DNA of 64,000 nucleotides, taken from positions 8,083,471 to 8,147,470 of the forward strand of contig OZ024791.1 in assembly GCA_964017065.1 (NCBI GenBank), read 5' to 3'. Position numbers and translations under genes: made by a program. Below are positions 1-10,222 of this stretch, one piece after another. The stretch is from Haliclona indistincta. Lineage: Eukaryota; Porifera; Demospongiae; Haplosclerida; Chalinidae. The notes under the pieces were generated by a model. It was not told where the DNA came from. It saw only the letters and a list, made by a program, of their open reading frames with translations, and made no database searches. Every line of letters begins with the position of its first letter. Within the stretch, counting starts at the first letter, position 1.

Positions 1-148
1 ACTGGTCAAAAGAAGACAGCAACCATTAGCTGAGCTACGCTATGAGGAGCGACTACCATCACCACCTAAAGTACCAGTACATGAGGTGGATCTCTATGAA
101 AGCAACAACGAACGAGAACCCCTCATTGGAATTGTTGATGATGACTAA
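1..148 (+). CDS. C-terminal tail of an upstream beta-helix/multipass membrane protein gene (partial)
   Basis: The first 148 bases match the last codons of the complete gene at 10057-13551, at an offset of 13403. They encode a hydrophilic cytoplasmic tail that ends in three Asp codons and a TAA stop at 146-148. The rest of this gene lies before the window. It shows that the beta-helix gene is itself duplicated in tandem, with one copy upstream of tetraspanin gene 1 and another upstream of tetraspanin gene 2. Confidence 0.85.
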   Translation, partial: LVKRRQQPLAELRYEERLPSPPKVPVHEVDLYESNNEREPLIGIVDDD

Positions 149-813
149 TGTCATTAATTTTAATAATTATTATTATACTATTCTTATTGTTTCTGCAATT
201 TTTTGTACAATGCATGTTTTGTTTATGTACTTTATGTATTTGAATCTCACTTTTCCCTACATGTAATTGCTGCAATACGGCTATTTTTGAATCAATCTCA
301 AGAGGAACACAAACTGCATGGTCTGATTGCTTTAGCATGCAATGCCATACGATTTAAGTGAATAGCTTCAGTCTCATGCAAAGCCTGTGTTGCACGCATG
401 ATTCGATTGATAGTGAGTGAGGTTAATTTAGTTTTTTTTAGCAGCAAAAAATAGTCAATACAGGTTAGTGAGGGTACTAAGAAGCAAAAAAAAAAAAAAA
501 AAACTTTAATAGTTTAAAGTGAAAGGGAGAAAATTAAACAACTGTCAATGACAGACTCTTCCCTCATGCAGTGAGGGTAAGGTCTACGAGGCTATGTCTA
601 CGATGGAGTTTAGATGGTTTGTACTTCTTGAAGAGGGTCGAGAACCACGCAGGCACGTGGTGGTTGAACGGAGCAGAGAGAAAGTTAATTTGCATCTAAT
701 ATTAAAGTCTGATGATCGAGTGATAGGGCTGGCTGTTTGTTTTCCAGCTATTATTGAGGATATCCGTTTGAAATTTAATTTAGTTGCGCCCACGCGTACA
801 ACTGCAATCCAAA
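149..813 (+). other. Intergenic region and 5' region of tetraspanin gene 1
   Basis: This is AT-rich and includes an 18-A run near 485-503. No TATA box stands out. An 83-codon open frame (594-845) begins at ATG 594 and overlaps the tetraspanin start at 814 in another frame. It could be an upstream ORF in the leader, but no homology was recognised. The same sequence is repeated at 13552-14215 before tetraspanin gene 2. Confidence 0.5.
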
Positions 814-3800
814 ATGCAGGACAACTCAAAAAAAGAAAAAGGTGAGCCAGAGGCTAACTAAGACGAAGGCTTCGTGTTATTCGTAATTTATCTCTTACAA
901 GACTTTGAACAAAGCAACACTGTTCGTGGACGTTTCTGTATACCGTGTCGAGACGATGGAATATTTCGACCCGATCCAGAGTACACAGTTTATGGTTCCA
1001 TAATTCCACACGCTGTGTCGGTATGCCCACTATTGGTACGAAATATAGACTATTGCAGTAATTCGTTTTATACATATGCAGCTACTTGGTTTGGTATTAA
1101 TCATAGTTGGTCCATGGGCACTGGTAAGCCTGCAATAGTATTCCTCAATGCAACTTTCATTTGCAGTGTCATAGGCTCAGTGCAGTGTTTTCTTACCGGT
1201 TACAACTCAAGCAAGCGTCTCTGTGATCATAATATCAGTCTTGATCACCATCATGGGTTTGCTCATGATCGCTGTTGCTATTGGGGTTGTACTTGTTGTG
1301 AAATATGAGAGAGCATCAGTTTCAAAGCATCAGTTTCGCTCAATACTGTTAATGGTACAGGATAATCATTGGTTAATTGTTCACTGAATAAATGCATTTT
1401 ATCTAGCCTGGGATTTTCATAATTAGTCTTTCAGTGATATCTATTACTCTTGGTGTAGCAGCAGGAGCTCTTATACCCACTGTGAGTGACTTGGATATAG
1501 TATGCTAATTATATATAGCAACTGAATTTGTATTGTAGTTGTCTGATACCATTCGAACTAGTGCAAACAGTTCATTGTTCAGCATACATGAGTCTCCACC
1601 AGTCAGAGATGCTTGGAATGCTGCTCAAGGCAACGTGAGTTATAAGTATAGTCATTAATAATTTGGTGAGGTTTGTGGAGGTATTACTGAATGATGTACT
1701 TAAATACACATTACAATCATAATAAATTCTTCTATAGCTTCGTTGCTGTGGAGTAGTGAGCGTCAGTGATTATGAACTAGTTTTTGGTAACTTATCTGTG
1801 CCTGTCTCTTGCTGTAACATGATCAATGAGACCACATGCTCAGCAGATACCAGTGTCATAAATGTCACTGGTGATGTGGCAATATATTCTGAGGTATGTG
1901 AGTCATATTGATTCTCTCATACACTCTCATATTCAATGTATAGGGCTGTGTTCCTCAGTTAGAGTCATTATTTAGGTATGTTCTCAGTGTTGTTGCTGGA
2001 GCTAGCATCACTGTAGGTCTACTACAGGTTAGTAATAATGTATAGTTCACTTAATATTGAGTTGTTTTAGATCATTGGAGAAATATTTACTATTTCTTTT
2101 GTTGGTATGTGGGTGTAAAAAATTAAAAATCGTTTGCTTTAAGGACATTATCACTGCAGTGTGGAAAGCACGTCGTGTCTATGCAGCTGGATTTTTCACA
2201 GAAGCCTACAGATATTTCCAAATAACTGCTGGATTAATTTTGGTGAGTTTCTTGTAAAATTATTCTGTTGCAATTGTTCACGCGTATATAACCCTGCCCA
2301 CTTTTATAATTAATAATGATTTCAAAATGTCTGACAGTGCATGGTGTTTGCGCGCTGTTAGTAAATCCATCGCCATCAAAGCTCAAACATAATTTGGTCC
2401 TTCGAAACGGATACTAGAGATAGTCTCTAGTTATCCTTGCATATTGATTGCTTCTTGTTCTTCGTTGATCGTCGACGAGCGATACGTACTTCTATAGTCG
2501 CTCTCACTGGGCTAGACTACTCGTCGCTCACACTCGGACTATTAGTCGCTACCTCTCTCATTGGGCTGGACTACTCGTCGCTCACACTCGGACTATCAGT
2601 CGCTACCTCTCTCACTGGGCTGGACTACTCGTCGCTCACACTCGGGCTATTAGTCGCTACCTCTCTCACTGGGCTGGGCTGGACTACTCGTCGCTCACAC
2701 TCGGACTATTAGTACTAGTCGCTACCTCTCTCGCTGGGCTGGACTACTCGTCGCTCACACTCGGACTATTAGTCGCTACCTCTCTCACGCACTGGGCTGG
2801 ATTACTCGTCGCTCACACTCTGACTACTAGTCGCTACCTCTCTCACGCTGGGCTGGACTACTCGTCGCTCACTCGGACTATATACTAGTCGCTACCTCTC
2901 TCACCCGCTGGACTGGACTACTCGTCGCCTACACTCGGACTACTAGTCGCTAACTCTCATTTGAACCGAACTATAAGTCACTCGCTCCAGGACTACTAGT
3001 CGCTACCTCTCCGCAGACTACACGTGTCTCTCAAGTCTCACAATTTCGTGAGTTCAGTTTGTCATAATTATTGTGTACACTATATCTAATCACGATGTCA
3101 TTGACCGCCTTGAGACGTCGTAGAGGTACCGTACAAGCCTCGATTACACGCATTGTGACAAAACTGACAGCATTAGAAAAGAAGCCTGACCCTGCATCTC
3201 TGAGTATTGTTGATAACATGCAACGACAATTAGCATCTTATGATAGCGAGTTTCGCAAACATCACTACAGTGTTGTTGACGCTGTTGATGAGGGTGATGA
3301 TGCAACAATGGGTTCGGAGCAAAAGACACTAGACGCGCATGATGAAGAAATGGAACTCCTAACAGCTCGCATTAAGCAGTACATATTAGCCTACTCCTCC
3401 TCTCAGAATCCCGAGCTTTACAAAATCACAAAGCGCAAAGTGTCACGTATTGAGAAGTGTGTTGCAGCAATAAGCCGTGCTATTAATGTATCTCCCCCTT
3501 TGACAGACACATGTCTGTTAGCTCAATATGAAGAACAGCTAAGAGATCTAAAGTCTGAGTTGGCCTCCATTCTCGATAACATTGCGACTATGGACCTACC
3601 TGATTCCGATGACATCTCTATTTTGCATGAAACGTTGGAAAAGGAAACGTTTAGCTGTGGTCTCAAGTTAAAACAGCTAATTGCTGCCATCCTTACTCCA
3701 TCAGGTGGTCCTACCCCATCAGCAGTTACCGATCATTCACCGTCGACAGCAGAAAAAGGCATGAAATTACCTAAGTTAGAAGTTCCCACTTTCGACGGTC

Positions 3801-6800
3801 AAACTATTAATTGGAACTCATTCTGGGAACAATTTGAGATTGCAATCCACAATCGACGATCTCTTGCTGACTCAGAAAAGCTAGTCTACTTGAAGCAGGC
3901 ACTCAAAGGAGGGACTGCTAAGAATGTAATCGAAGGATTGTCTCGTACAGGTGACCAATATTTGGAAGCGGTTGAGAGCCTCAAGGATCGATACAATCGA
4001 CCAAGACTAATTCATCAGACGCATGTGCGAATGATTCTTCAAGCTGTCAGCTTAAAGGAAGGCACTGGAAAAGAGCTCAGACGTCTCCACGACACAACTC
4101 AGCAACATCTCCGTGCCTTGTCTGCCATGGGATACCAACCGTCTGGTCCGTTCATCACCTCAGTCATCGAGTTGAAGTTGGACGCTACCACAATGTTTGA
4201 GTGGCAGAAACACAGCCAATCGTCCAAAGACGTTCCCGACTACAAAGAAATCCTCAGCTTCATTGATCTAAGAGCTCGTGCTGCAGAGACATCAGTCAGT
4301 GAAGTCAATCATCCACAGCAACGGTACCGTAGGCAGCAGCCAGAAAGAGTTTTGCCATCCTTTGTGAGTAATCCAAATTCTAGTGGTGACAGCTGTACGT
4401 TGTGCAAGAATGAGAAGCACCCCCTGTACATGTGCACGAAATTCAAGTCACTATCTCACGATGAAAAACTCTCTGTACTGAAGTCACAGAACCGATGCCT
4501 TAACTGTTTACGTACCGGACACATTGCCAAGCATTGCAAATCTCTACACCACTGTCGTAAGTGTCAGAAGCCTCATCACACTATGTTACATGTAGAACTA
4601 CCCAATGACACGAAGCCAAGTTCAACTCCTGGACTACCTGCACCAAGTCAAATTCCGAGTCATCCTGCCACCACAGTCCCTAAGAGTATCTCGCGCACAC
4701 TACTGATGACAGCTCGTGTTCGAATTCGTGGCCCACGAGGATCGTCACAAACATGTCGAGCACTTCTCGACTCAGCTTCGTCTACTTCATTCATTTCGGA
4801 ACGACTGACACAAAGTCTTTGTCTGACTCGTACGCGATTGCAAGCCAAGATAGTGGGGATTGCGGGAATTGCACATGATTCTACATCACAAGCATTTACT
4901 GAGCTGAGCATATCTCCCGTGCATGATCCAAGTGCAGACATACAGACAAGGGCAGTCATCATACCTCAGGTCACATGCAACTTGCCAGTTCAACATGTTC
5001 CCTTTGACCCAGACTGGATGCACCTTGCCGATCTCACGTTCGCTGATCCAGATTTCGGGCAGCCTGATCATATTGACCTGTTACTAGGAGTAGATGTGTT
5101 CGTACAAGTGATGCGCCAAGGCCGGCGGCATGGACCACCAGGAACACCAACAGCCTTTGAGACTGACTTTGGTTGGGTCCTAGCTGGTGGAACCAGTAAT
5201 CCTGTTGATTGCTCCTCTCTCATGACTATCGTCACTCATCACACTACGGTGGCTACAGGAGACCAGATACTACAACGTTTCTGGGAAATTGAAGAAGAAC
5301 CAGGCGATAGTTGTAACTTGTCTGTTGAAGAAAAAACGGTCGTTGAACACTTCAAGCACAGTCATTCCCGAACTAGTGATGGTCGCTTTGTTGTTCCATT
5401 ACCAAAGAAAGAACATCATCCCGCCATAGGGGAATCCAGGTCCAAGGCAGTGAGAAGATTCCAGTCTTTAGAACGCTCTCTACACTTTAAGGGTCAGTTC
5501 GATGAGCTTTCTACCGTGATGGAAGAGTATTTTGAGAAGAACCACGCTGAGCGTGTTTCCATGTGTCACATGGAGAAGGCAGTCAATGAAGTGTACTATC
5601 TACCAATTCAAGTGGTACGCAAGGAATCTAGCAGTACGACTAAATTACGTGCTGTGTTTGATGCATCCGCTCCATCATCGACTGGAACGTCACTCAATGA
5701 CATTTTACTAGTCGGACCCACAGTGCACTCGTCACTGTTTGATGTTTTACTTCGATTTCGAACTCATCGGGTCGCTCTCATGGCCGACGTTTCTCGAATG
5801 TACCGTGCTATACTGTTGGACGACACTGACAAAGACCTACACAGATTCGTGTGGAGATCATCCCCGTCAGAACCTCTTTGTGACTACCGAATGAACCGTA
5901 TTACATTTGGTGTAGCTGCATCCTCTTATGCTGCCAACATGGCTATTAAACAAAACGCAATTGACTTAGCCGAGCAGTTTCCCTTAGCAGCTACTGCTGT
6001 TCACCAATCATTCTACGTAGATGACGTCCTTACCGGTGCAAACACAGTTGATGAAACCATCACTCTCCAAAGACAACTACACGAATTATTCAGCAGAGGT
6101 GGGTTCGTTCTACGTAAATGGAACTCCAGTAGTCCAGACGTGCTCCATTGCATACCAGATGAATTGAAGGATGCGCAAGTGCAGTGCAAACTCCCTGAGA
6201 CAATGGAGTACACTAAAACGCTCGGTATAGAATGGAATACTGTACTGGACCATTTCCGTCTCACTCTTACCACGGCTCCTATCCCAGATGCAGTGACCAA
6301 GCGAGTGCTAATTTCCGATGTTAGTAAAGTTTTTGATATTTTCGGTTGGTTCGCACCATGTACCATAAAAATGAAAATCTTGTTTCAGCAGTTGTGGGCT
6401 GTCAAGATGGATTGGGATGATACAGTACCAGAGGATACATGTGAGTCTTGGAAACGCTGGAGGTCAGAACTCAGTATGTTATCTAAGAAGTTGATTCCAC
6501 GTTGCATCTTTGACAAGCAAGCCCAAGTCTTATCAGTACAGCTTCATGGGTTTTCGGACGCATCGGAAAGGGCTTACTCTGCTGTTATCTACCATCGTGT
6601 CGAATACGTGAGCAACCACGTTCAAGTATATATTTTGTCTCCAAAGACCAAGGTTGCGCCCATGAAGAAGGTCACAATTCCCCGTTTAGAGCTCTGCGGA
6701 GCCAAACTGCTGGCTCAGATCGTTCACCACGCCTCATTGGTACTCAGTATTCCACCTTCGTCTATCTATACCTGGACGGACAGTGAGATTGTGTTGTGTT

Positions 6801-9800
6801 GGATTAACGGTAACCCTAGGCGACTGAAGACATATGTTGGAAACCGGGTAACTGAAATATTGGAGTTGACGAAGCCACAATGTTGGAGACACGTCAGCGG
6901 TGCTGAAAATCCTGCAGATTGCGCCTCAAGGGGATTATTTCCGGCAGAGATTATCAATCATCATTTGTGGTGGGAAGGTCCAGAATGGCTCAAGCTACCA
7001 TCTTCACAATGGCCCGCTCAGTCGTACTCCAAACGTGTGATCGTTGAGGAAGAAAAAGAGGTGTCGCTCTACACTTCGCTAGACAAGGAGCTTCTACCAC
7101 TTATCCCAATTGACAGGTATTCTAGCTACTTGTTAGTCAAGCGTATTACAGCATGGGTTATCAGATTTACCACCAATTGTCGTGCTACAGCTGCAAAGAA
7201 GCTCGATTCTTGTCTGACTACTCAAGAATTGTACGAAGCAGAAGTGTATTGGTTTGCTTTCATTCAACGTCAACATTTCTCGACTGAAATTAATGCTATT
7301 AAATCTGGAAAGAAGATTCGTAAATCTTCTACTCTTCTCTCCCTCCACCCAATCATTGATGACCTTGGATTGTTGCGTGTTGGCGGCAGGGAAGAATTTT
7401 CACCAAGAACGTACTCGAGCCGTCATCCGATAATATTACATGGAAAGCACACAATCACCAGACTCTTGATTCGGTATGAGCATCGTCGTCTCATGCACGC
7501 TGGTCCAGCACTACTTTCCTCATCACTGAACCGCCGAGTGCATATCATTGGTGAACGTAGGACTGTACGCTCCATTACTCGTGCATGCACCATTTGTAGA
7601 CGAGCTGCAGCCAGACCACAGATTCAGAAATTTGGACAACTACCTCCAGAACGTGTCACACCAGGCTTGGTGTTTGACAATGTGGGTCTGGATTACGCCG
7701 GACCATTGCTATTGAAGTTGGGATCTACTCGAAAGCCAAAGTTAGTCAAATCGTATGTGTGCGTGTTTGTCTCAATGTCCGTGAAGGCAGTCCATTTGGA
7801 GGTAGTTTCCGACTTGACCTCAGAAGCTTTCATTGCGTGCCTACGTAGGTTCATTTCCAGACGTGGCAAGCCTACGATGATATGGAGCGACCATGGCAAG
7901 AATTTTGTAGGTGCCAACAGAGAATTGAAGGAGTTCGCTGATTTCCTCGAACACCTGAAGACGCAGAAGACTGTCTCTGAATTTTGTACAACCCAATGCA
8001 TACAATGGAAATTCATCCCGCCTCATGCTCCCCATTTCGGTGGGTTATGGGAGGCTGCCGTCAAATCATTCAAGAGGCATCTGCGCAGAGTAGTAGGGAA
8101 TGTGAAACTGACATTTGAGGAGATGGTAACCATTCTAACACAGATTGAGGCATGTCTCAATAGTCGCCCTATCACATTGCTGAGTTCAACTAGTGAGTGT
8201 GAAGCGTTGACTCCCGGTCATTTTTTAGTAGGCCGACCACTGGAAGCATTGCCTGATCCTCCTCAGTCATTTTCACAACCCATGTCTCTGTTGCGACGTT
8301 GGTATTTATGCCAAGCACTCGTGCGACATGTTTGGCAGCGCTGGTCATTTGAGTATCTGGTATCTCTCAGGAAGTTTTCCAAATGGCATGCTCCTACTAA
8401 GAACACAGAAGTGGGTGATATACTGGTGCTACGAGAGGACAATATGATTCCAAGCCATTGGCCGTTAGCCCGTGTGATTGCCGTTCATCCTGGTAAAGAC
8501 GGATTGGTTAGAGCAGTGACAGTGAAAACAAGCAATGGACAATATCGTCGACCTATTGTCAAGACTGCTCCACTTCTATCCAACTCTGACTTTTGACTTG
8601 ATTATGATGTATGCATATGTTATCTCATTCATGAACCAGTATCCATTGATGTATGTAAAGACCATCGGTCTTTGGCCGGCGGTATGTTCACGCGTATATA
8701 ACCCTGCCCACTTTTATAATTAATAATGATTTCAAAATGTCTGACAGTGCATGGTGTTTGCGCGCTGTTAGTAAATCCATCGCCATCAAAGCTCAAACAG
8801 CAATAATCTATTCTACCATACTACAGGCATGTGGTGTTGCCTTCATTGTTGTTGCAATTTGGGCATTGGTGAGTTAAATTTCATCTTATAAACACACACA
8901 CACTTTTTATGCAGGTGCAAAATTCATCGTTATACTACTCCATCACTGCTCAAGCAAATGCTACAGTAATAGTGTTGTCAATTCTACTTATTATTGTGGG
9001 TGTGGTCATGACTGCTACCAGTATATGTCAGCTGGTAGCAGGACGAAAGAAACTAGATGATGATGGCTTTCATGATTTTGGTCCATATATAGTCAAATTC
9101 ATCATTGAAATAGTTCGTATAACTATAATTATTAATAACAAAATTAGCTATTCATATCTGTTATGGCAGGTAGTCGTTGGTGTGACTATCCTGCTAATCC
9201 TCATAGTGATTGCTGTTGGTATTGCAGCTGCTGTTTTGAGTGGAACTGTAAGCCAGGCGGTGTTGTAAGAGAGAGTAGTTTATTTTGTTACTTCATGTTT
9301 GCAGACCATGGACTTTAGTAGCACATTGAGTGATTACTCTAATGATCAGAGTGTCCAGGAAGCTTGGAATGCTGTGCAGGAAAATGTGAGCTAAAGGAAC
9401 TAATGCTGATTGTCTCATTACAGCTCACATGTTGTAATTGGAATGCTGTGGAGCAGTTAACTTCACTGATTACAGAGCAATATTTAACAACAGTTTCTCA
9501 GTACCAGTGTCTTGTTGTAACTCCAGCCATCCACTGGCTAGTAATTGCTCAGAGATTGGTCAACACATCATCAGCCAAACTGATCTAATATACTCTCAAG
9601 TCAGTCTTCTTCTAACCATGCTCTGAATTCTACATGCTCCGTCTCTATATAGGGCTGTGTGTCTCAGTTGGAGTCTTTCTTCATGAATATTTTCAGTGTT
9701 ATTGGTGGTGTCAGCATCACTATTGGGAGTCTACAGGTAATAGCCTATTTTAACTAACTACAGTCTGCATTTTTCTTCTCAGCTCACTGCAGCAGTGGTG

Positions 9801-9869
9801 TGGCTAACTGTGCATGTTTGGATAAGTGTTGCAAGCTGTATGCAGACCATAAAGGATCTGGGTGATTAA
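814..9869 (+). CDS. Double tetraspanin gene 1 (eight predicted TM spans; BEL element in an intron; damaged splice acceptor)
   Basis: Seventeen exons join in frame to 542 codons. The exons are 814-841, 902-1020, 1082-1123, 1175-1354, 1407-1481, 1539-1634, 1738-1893, 1944-2027, 2071-2104, 2160-2242, 8827-8868, 8915-9112, 9170-9247, 9305-9385, 9438-9599, 9653-9736 and 9783-9869. The first module has four hydrophobic spans and a large loop with RCCG, SCC and GC cysteine motifs. A short linker leads to a second module with ECCG, SCC and GC. These are tetraspanin hallmarks. A 6.5-kb retrotransposon sits in the intron 2243-8826. The acceptor before the second CCG exon reads TTGTAA where genes 2 and 3 read TTGTAG, so this copy may be mis-spliced or dead. 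Tetraspanins organise membrane microdomains. A two-module protein is unusual. Confidence 0.8.
2275..2389 (+). repeat. 5' LTR of BEL/Pao element
   Basis: This is 115 bp with TG...CA ends, and it is identical to 8685-8799. It contains a TATA-like stretch (cgcgtatataa) near its start. It is short for an LTR, but it is bounded by the GCAAT target duplication on its outer side. Confidence 0.92.
2395..2412 (+). other. Probable primer binding site
   Basis: TGGTCCTTCGAAACGG begins five bases after the 5' LTR. A TGG start matches the CCA end of a tRNA, as expected for reverse-transcription priming. The primer tRNA could not be identified by eye. Confidence 0.45.
2500..3030 (+). repeat. 54-bp minisatellite in the BEL leader
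   Basis: About nine imperfect copies of a 54-bp unit (core ACTACTCGTCGCTCACACTC ... GTCGCTACCTCTCTCAC) lie between the primer site and the gag start. Clean copies start near 2515, 2569 and 2623, and later copies vary by small indels. The unit is 18 codons long, so the first copies also read as an open 18-residue repeat (frame 2437-2712), but no gene function is supported. Confidence 0.85.
3095..8596 (+). CDS. gag-pol: BEL/Pao Gag-Pol polyprotein, intact
   Basis: An uninterrupted 1833-residue frame starts at ATG 3095; the frame is open slightly further upstream but without ATG. Approximate domains in order: a Gag region with a DUF1759-like block (residue 222 onward), three Cys/His knuckle-like clusters (about 433-500), an aspartic protease with LLDSASS (about 556), a reverse transcriptase with a YVDD catalytic motif (about 974), an RNase H/A17-like region (about 1150), an integrase with an HHCC zinc region (about 1455-1500) and a D-D-E core (about 1531-1650), and a DUF5641-like C-terminus. 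This order is typical of BEL/Pao. No stop or frameshift was seen. It supplies the enzymes for copying and integrating the element. Confidence 0.95.
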   Translation: MSLTALRRRRGTVQASITRIVTKLTALEKKPDPASLSIVDNMQRQLASYDSEFRKHHYSVVDAVDEGDDATMGSEQKTLDAHDEEMELLTARIKQYILAYSSSQNPELYKITKRKVSRIEKCVAAISRAINVSPPLTDTCLLAQYEEQLRDLKSELASILDNIATMDLPDSDDISILHETLEKETFSCGLKLKQLIAAILTPSGGPTPSAVTDHSPSTAEKGMKLPKLEVPTFDGQTINWNSFWEQFEIAIHNRRSLADSEKLVYLKQALKGGTAKNVIEGLSRTGDQYLEAVESLKDRYNRPRLIHQTHVRMILQAVSLKEGTGKELRRLHDTTQQHLRALSAMGYQPSGPFITSVIELKLDATTMFEWQKHSQSSKDVPDYKEILSFIDLRARAAETSVSEVNHPQQRYRRQQPERVLPSFVSNPNSSGDSCTLCKNEKHPLYMCTKFKSLSHDEKLSVLKSQNRCLNCLRTGHIAKHCKSLHHCRKCQKPHHTMLHVELPNDTKPSSTPGLPAPSQIPSHPATTVPKSISRTLLMTARVRIRGPRGSSQTCRALLDSASSTSFISERLTQSLCLTRTRLQAKIVGIAGIAHDSTSQAFTELSISPVHDPSADIQTRAVIIPQVTCNLPVQHVPFDPDWMHLADLTFADPDFGQPDHIDLLLGVDVFVQVMRQGRRHGPPGTPTAFETDFGWVLAGGTSNPVDCSSLMTIVTHHTTVATGDQILQRFWEIEEEPGDSCNLSVEEKTVVEHFKHSHSRTSDGRFVVPLPKKEHHPAIGESRSKAVRRFQSLERSLHFKGQFDELSTVMEEYFEKNHAERVSMCHMEKAVNEVYYLPIQVVRKESSSTTKLRAVFDASAPSSTGTSLNDILLVGPTVHSSLFDVLLRFRTHRVALMADVSRMYRAILLDDTDKDLHRFVWRSSPSEPLCDYRMNRITFGVAASSYAANMAIKQNAIDLAEQFPLAATAVHQSFYVDDVLTGANTVDETITLQRQLHELFSRGGFVLRKWNSSSPDVLHCIPDELKDAQVQCKLPETMEYTKTLGIEWNTVLDHFRLTLTTAPIPDAVTKRVLISDVSKVFDIFGWFAPCTIKMKILFQQLWAVKMDWDDTVPEDTCESWKRWRSELSMLSKKLIPRCIFDKQAQVLSVQLHGFSDASERAYSAVIYHRVEYVSNHVQVYILSPKTKVAPMKKVTIPRLELCGAKLLAQIVHHASLVLSIPPSSIYTWTDSEIVLCWINGNPRRLKTYVGNRVTEILELTKPQCWRHVSGAENPADCASRGLFPAEIINHHLWWEGPEWLKLPSSQWPAQSYSKRVIVEEEKEVSLYTSLDKELLPLIPIDRYSSYLLVKRITAWVIRFTTNCRATAAKKLDSCLTTQELYEAEVYWFAFIQRQHFSTEINAIKSGKKIRKSSTLLSLHPIIDDLGLLRVGGREEFSPRTYSSRHPIILHGKHTITRLLIRYEHRRLMHAGPALLSSSLNRRVHIIGERRTVRSITRACTICRRAAARPQIQKFGQLPPERVTPGLVFDNVGLDYAGPLLLKLGSTRKPKLVKSYVCVFVSMSVKAVHLEVVSDLTSEAFIACLRRFISRRGKPTMIWSDHGKNFVGANRELKEFADFLEHLKTQKTVSEFCTTQCIQWKFIPPHAPHFGGLWEAAVKSFKRHLRRVVGNVKLTFEEMVTILTQIEACLNSRPITLLSSTSECEALTPGHFLVGRPLEALPDPPQSFSQPMSLLRRWYLCQALVRHVWQRWSFEYLVSLRKFSKWHAPTKNTEVGDILVLREDNMIPSHWPLARVIAVHPGKDGLVRAVTVKTSNGQYRRPIVKTAPLLSNSDF
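8685..8799 (+). repeat. 3' LTR of BEL/Pao element
   Basis: This is identical to the 5' LTR over 115 bp and is followed by the GCAAT target duplication. The bases just before it (ggccggcggta) may serve as the polypurine tract, though it is not a clean purine run. Confidence 0.92.
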
Positions 9870-10222
9870 TAACTACAGTACATTATTAACATCAGTTTAA
9901 CACTCATCTCTCGAAATTCACAAACAGAGGGACTTTAGTCTAGGGCTGCGTGGAATAATCCATCTATCTACTGTACTTCCTTTCTGTATGCTGCTGTAAA
10001 GTCTAATAATAATGACAACTAACTAATAATATTTCAAGTAGTCTACGTGTGTCAACATGCAGGACAATTCACGTGAAGAAAGAGGTAAAATAGAGAACCC
10101 TGGTAGTTATAAAGCTACCCCTTGCTAGCATAATGGTAGTCTTTTTTAATTCCATAGACTTTGAAAGGAAATTTACTATTCGCGGACGCATCGATTCTGA
10201 GTTCTCTGAATCCCTGAGCGAC
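9862..10222 (+). repeat. Shared promoter/5'-exon block (pairs with 17993-18355)
   Basis: This stretch begins at the stop of tetraspanin gene 1 and ends inside exon 2 of the beta-helix gene. It is nearly identical to the stretch that precedes and begins tetraspanin gene 3. It holds the intergenic region, exon 1, intron 1 and the first ~65 bases of exon 2. Homology stops abruptly after GAGCGA in both copies. The two genes thus share promoter and N-terminus but encode different proteins. Confidence 0.85.

Larger units (their letters stand above)
1..2274 (+). repeat. Segmental duplication, copy A (pairs with 13404-15672)
   Basis: This block matches 13404-15672. The first 1430 bases appear identical apart from one A in a poly-A run (18 versus 17). 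After base 1430 scattered substitutions and small indels begin. The homology resumes beyond the retrotransposon at 8800 and runs to about 9862. It contains the end of a beta-helix gene, the intergenic region and the first half of a tetraspanin gene. Confidence 0.92.
2275..8799 (+). mobile_element. Full-length BEL/Pao LTR retrotransposon
   Basis: Two identical 115-bp LTRs (2275-2389 and 8685-8799), each starting TG and ending CA, flank a leader and one long gag-pol frame. The 5-bp target duplication GCAAT occurs at 2270-2274 and 8800-8804. Gene 2 supplies the empty site at about 15672, where the same intron carries no insert. The element lies in an intron of the tetraspanin gene in sense orientation. 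Identical LTRs and an open polyprotein indicate recent insertion. Confidence 0.95.

Noticed and set aside
2101..2120. Stop codon shortly after TM4 of module A as the end of a normal tetraspanin
   Set aside because: The stop lies just inside a GTATGT donor, and splicing continues in frame into module B in all three genes. Module B has no ATG of its own.
2437..2712. Protein of 18-residue repeats in the BEL leader
   Set aside because: It arises from a minisatellite whose later copies break the frame, and no known domain is present.
2500..3030. CRISPR-like regular repeat
   Set aside because: Tandem without unique spacers, inside a eukaryotic retrotransposon.
9113..9169. Continuous open frame through an intron of tetraspanin gene 1
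   Set aside because: The same intron contains a stop in gene 2 and a clear donor in gene 3, so the read-through is chance.
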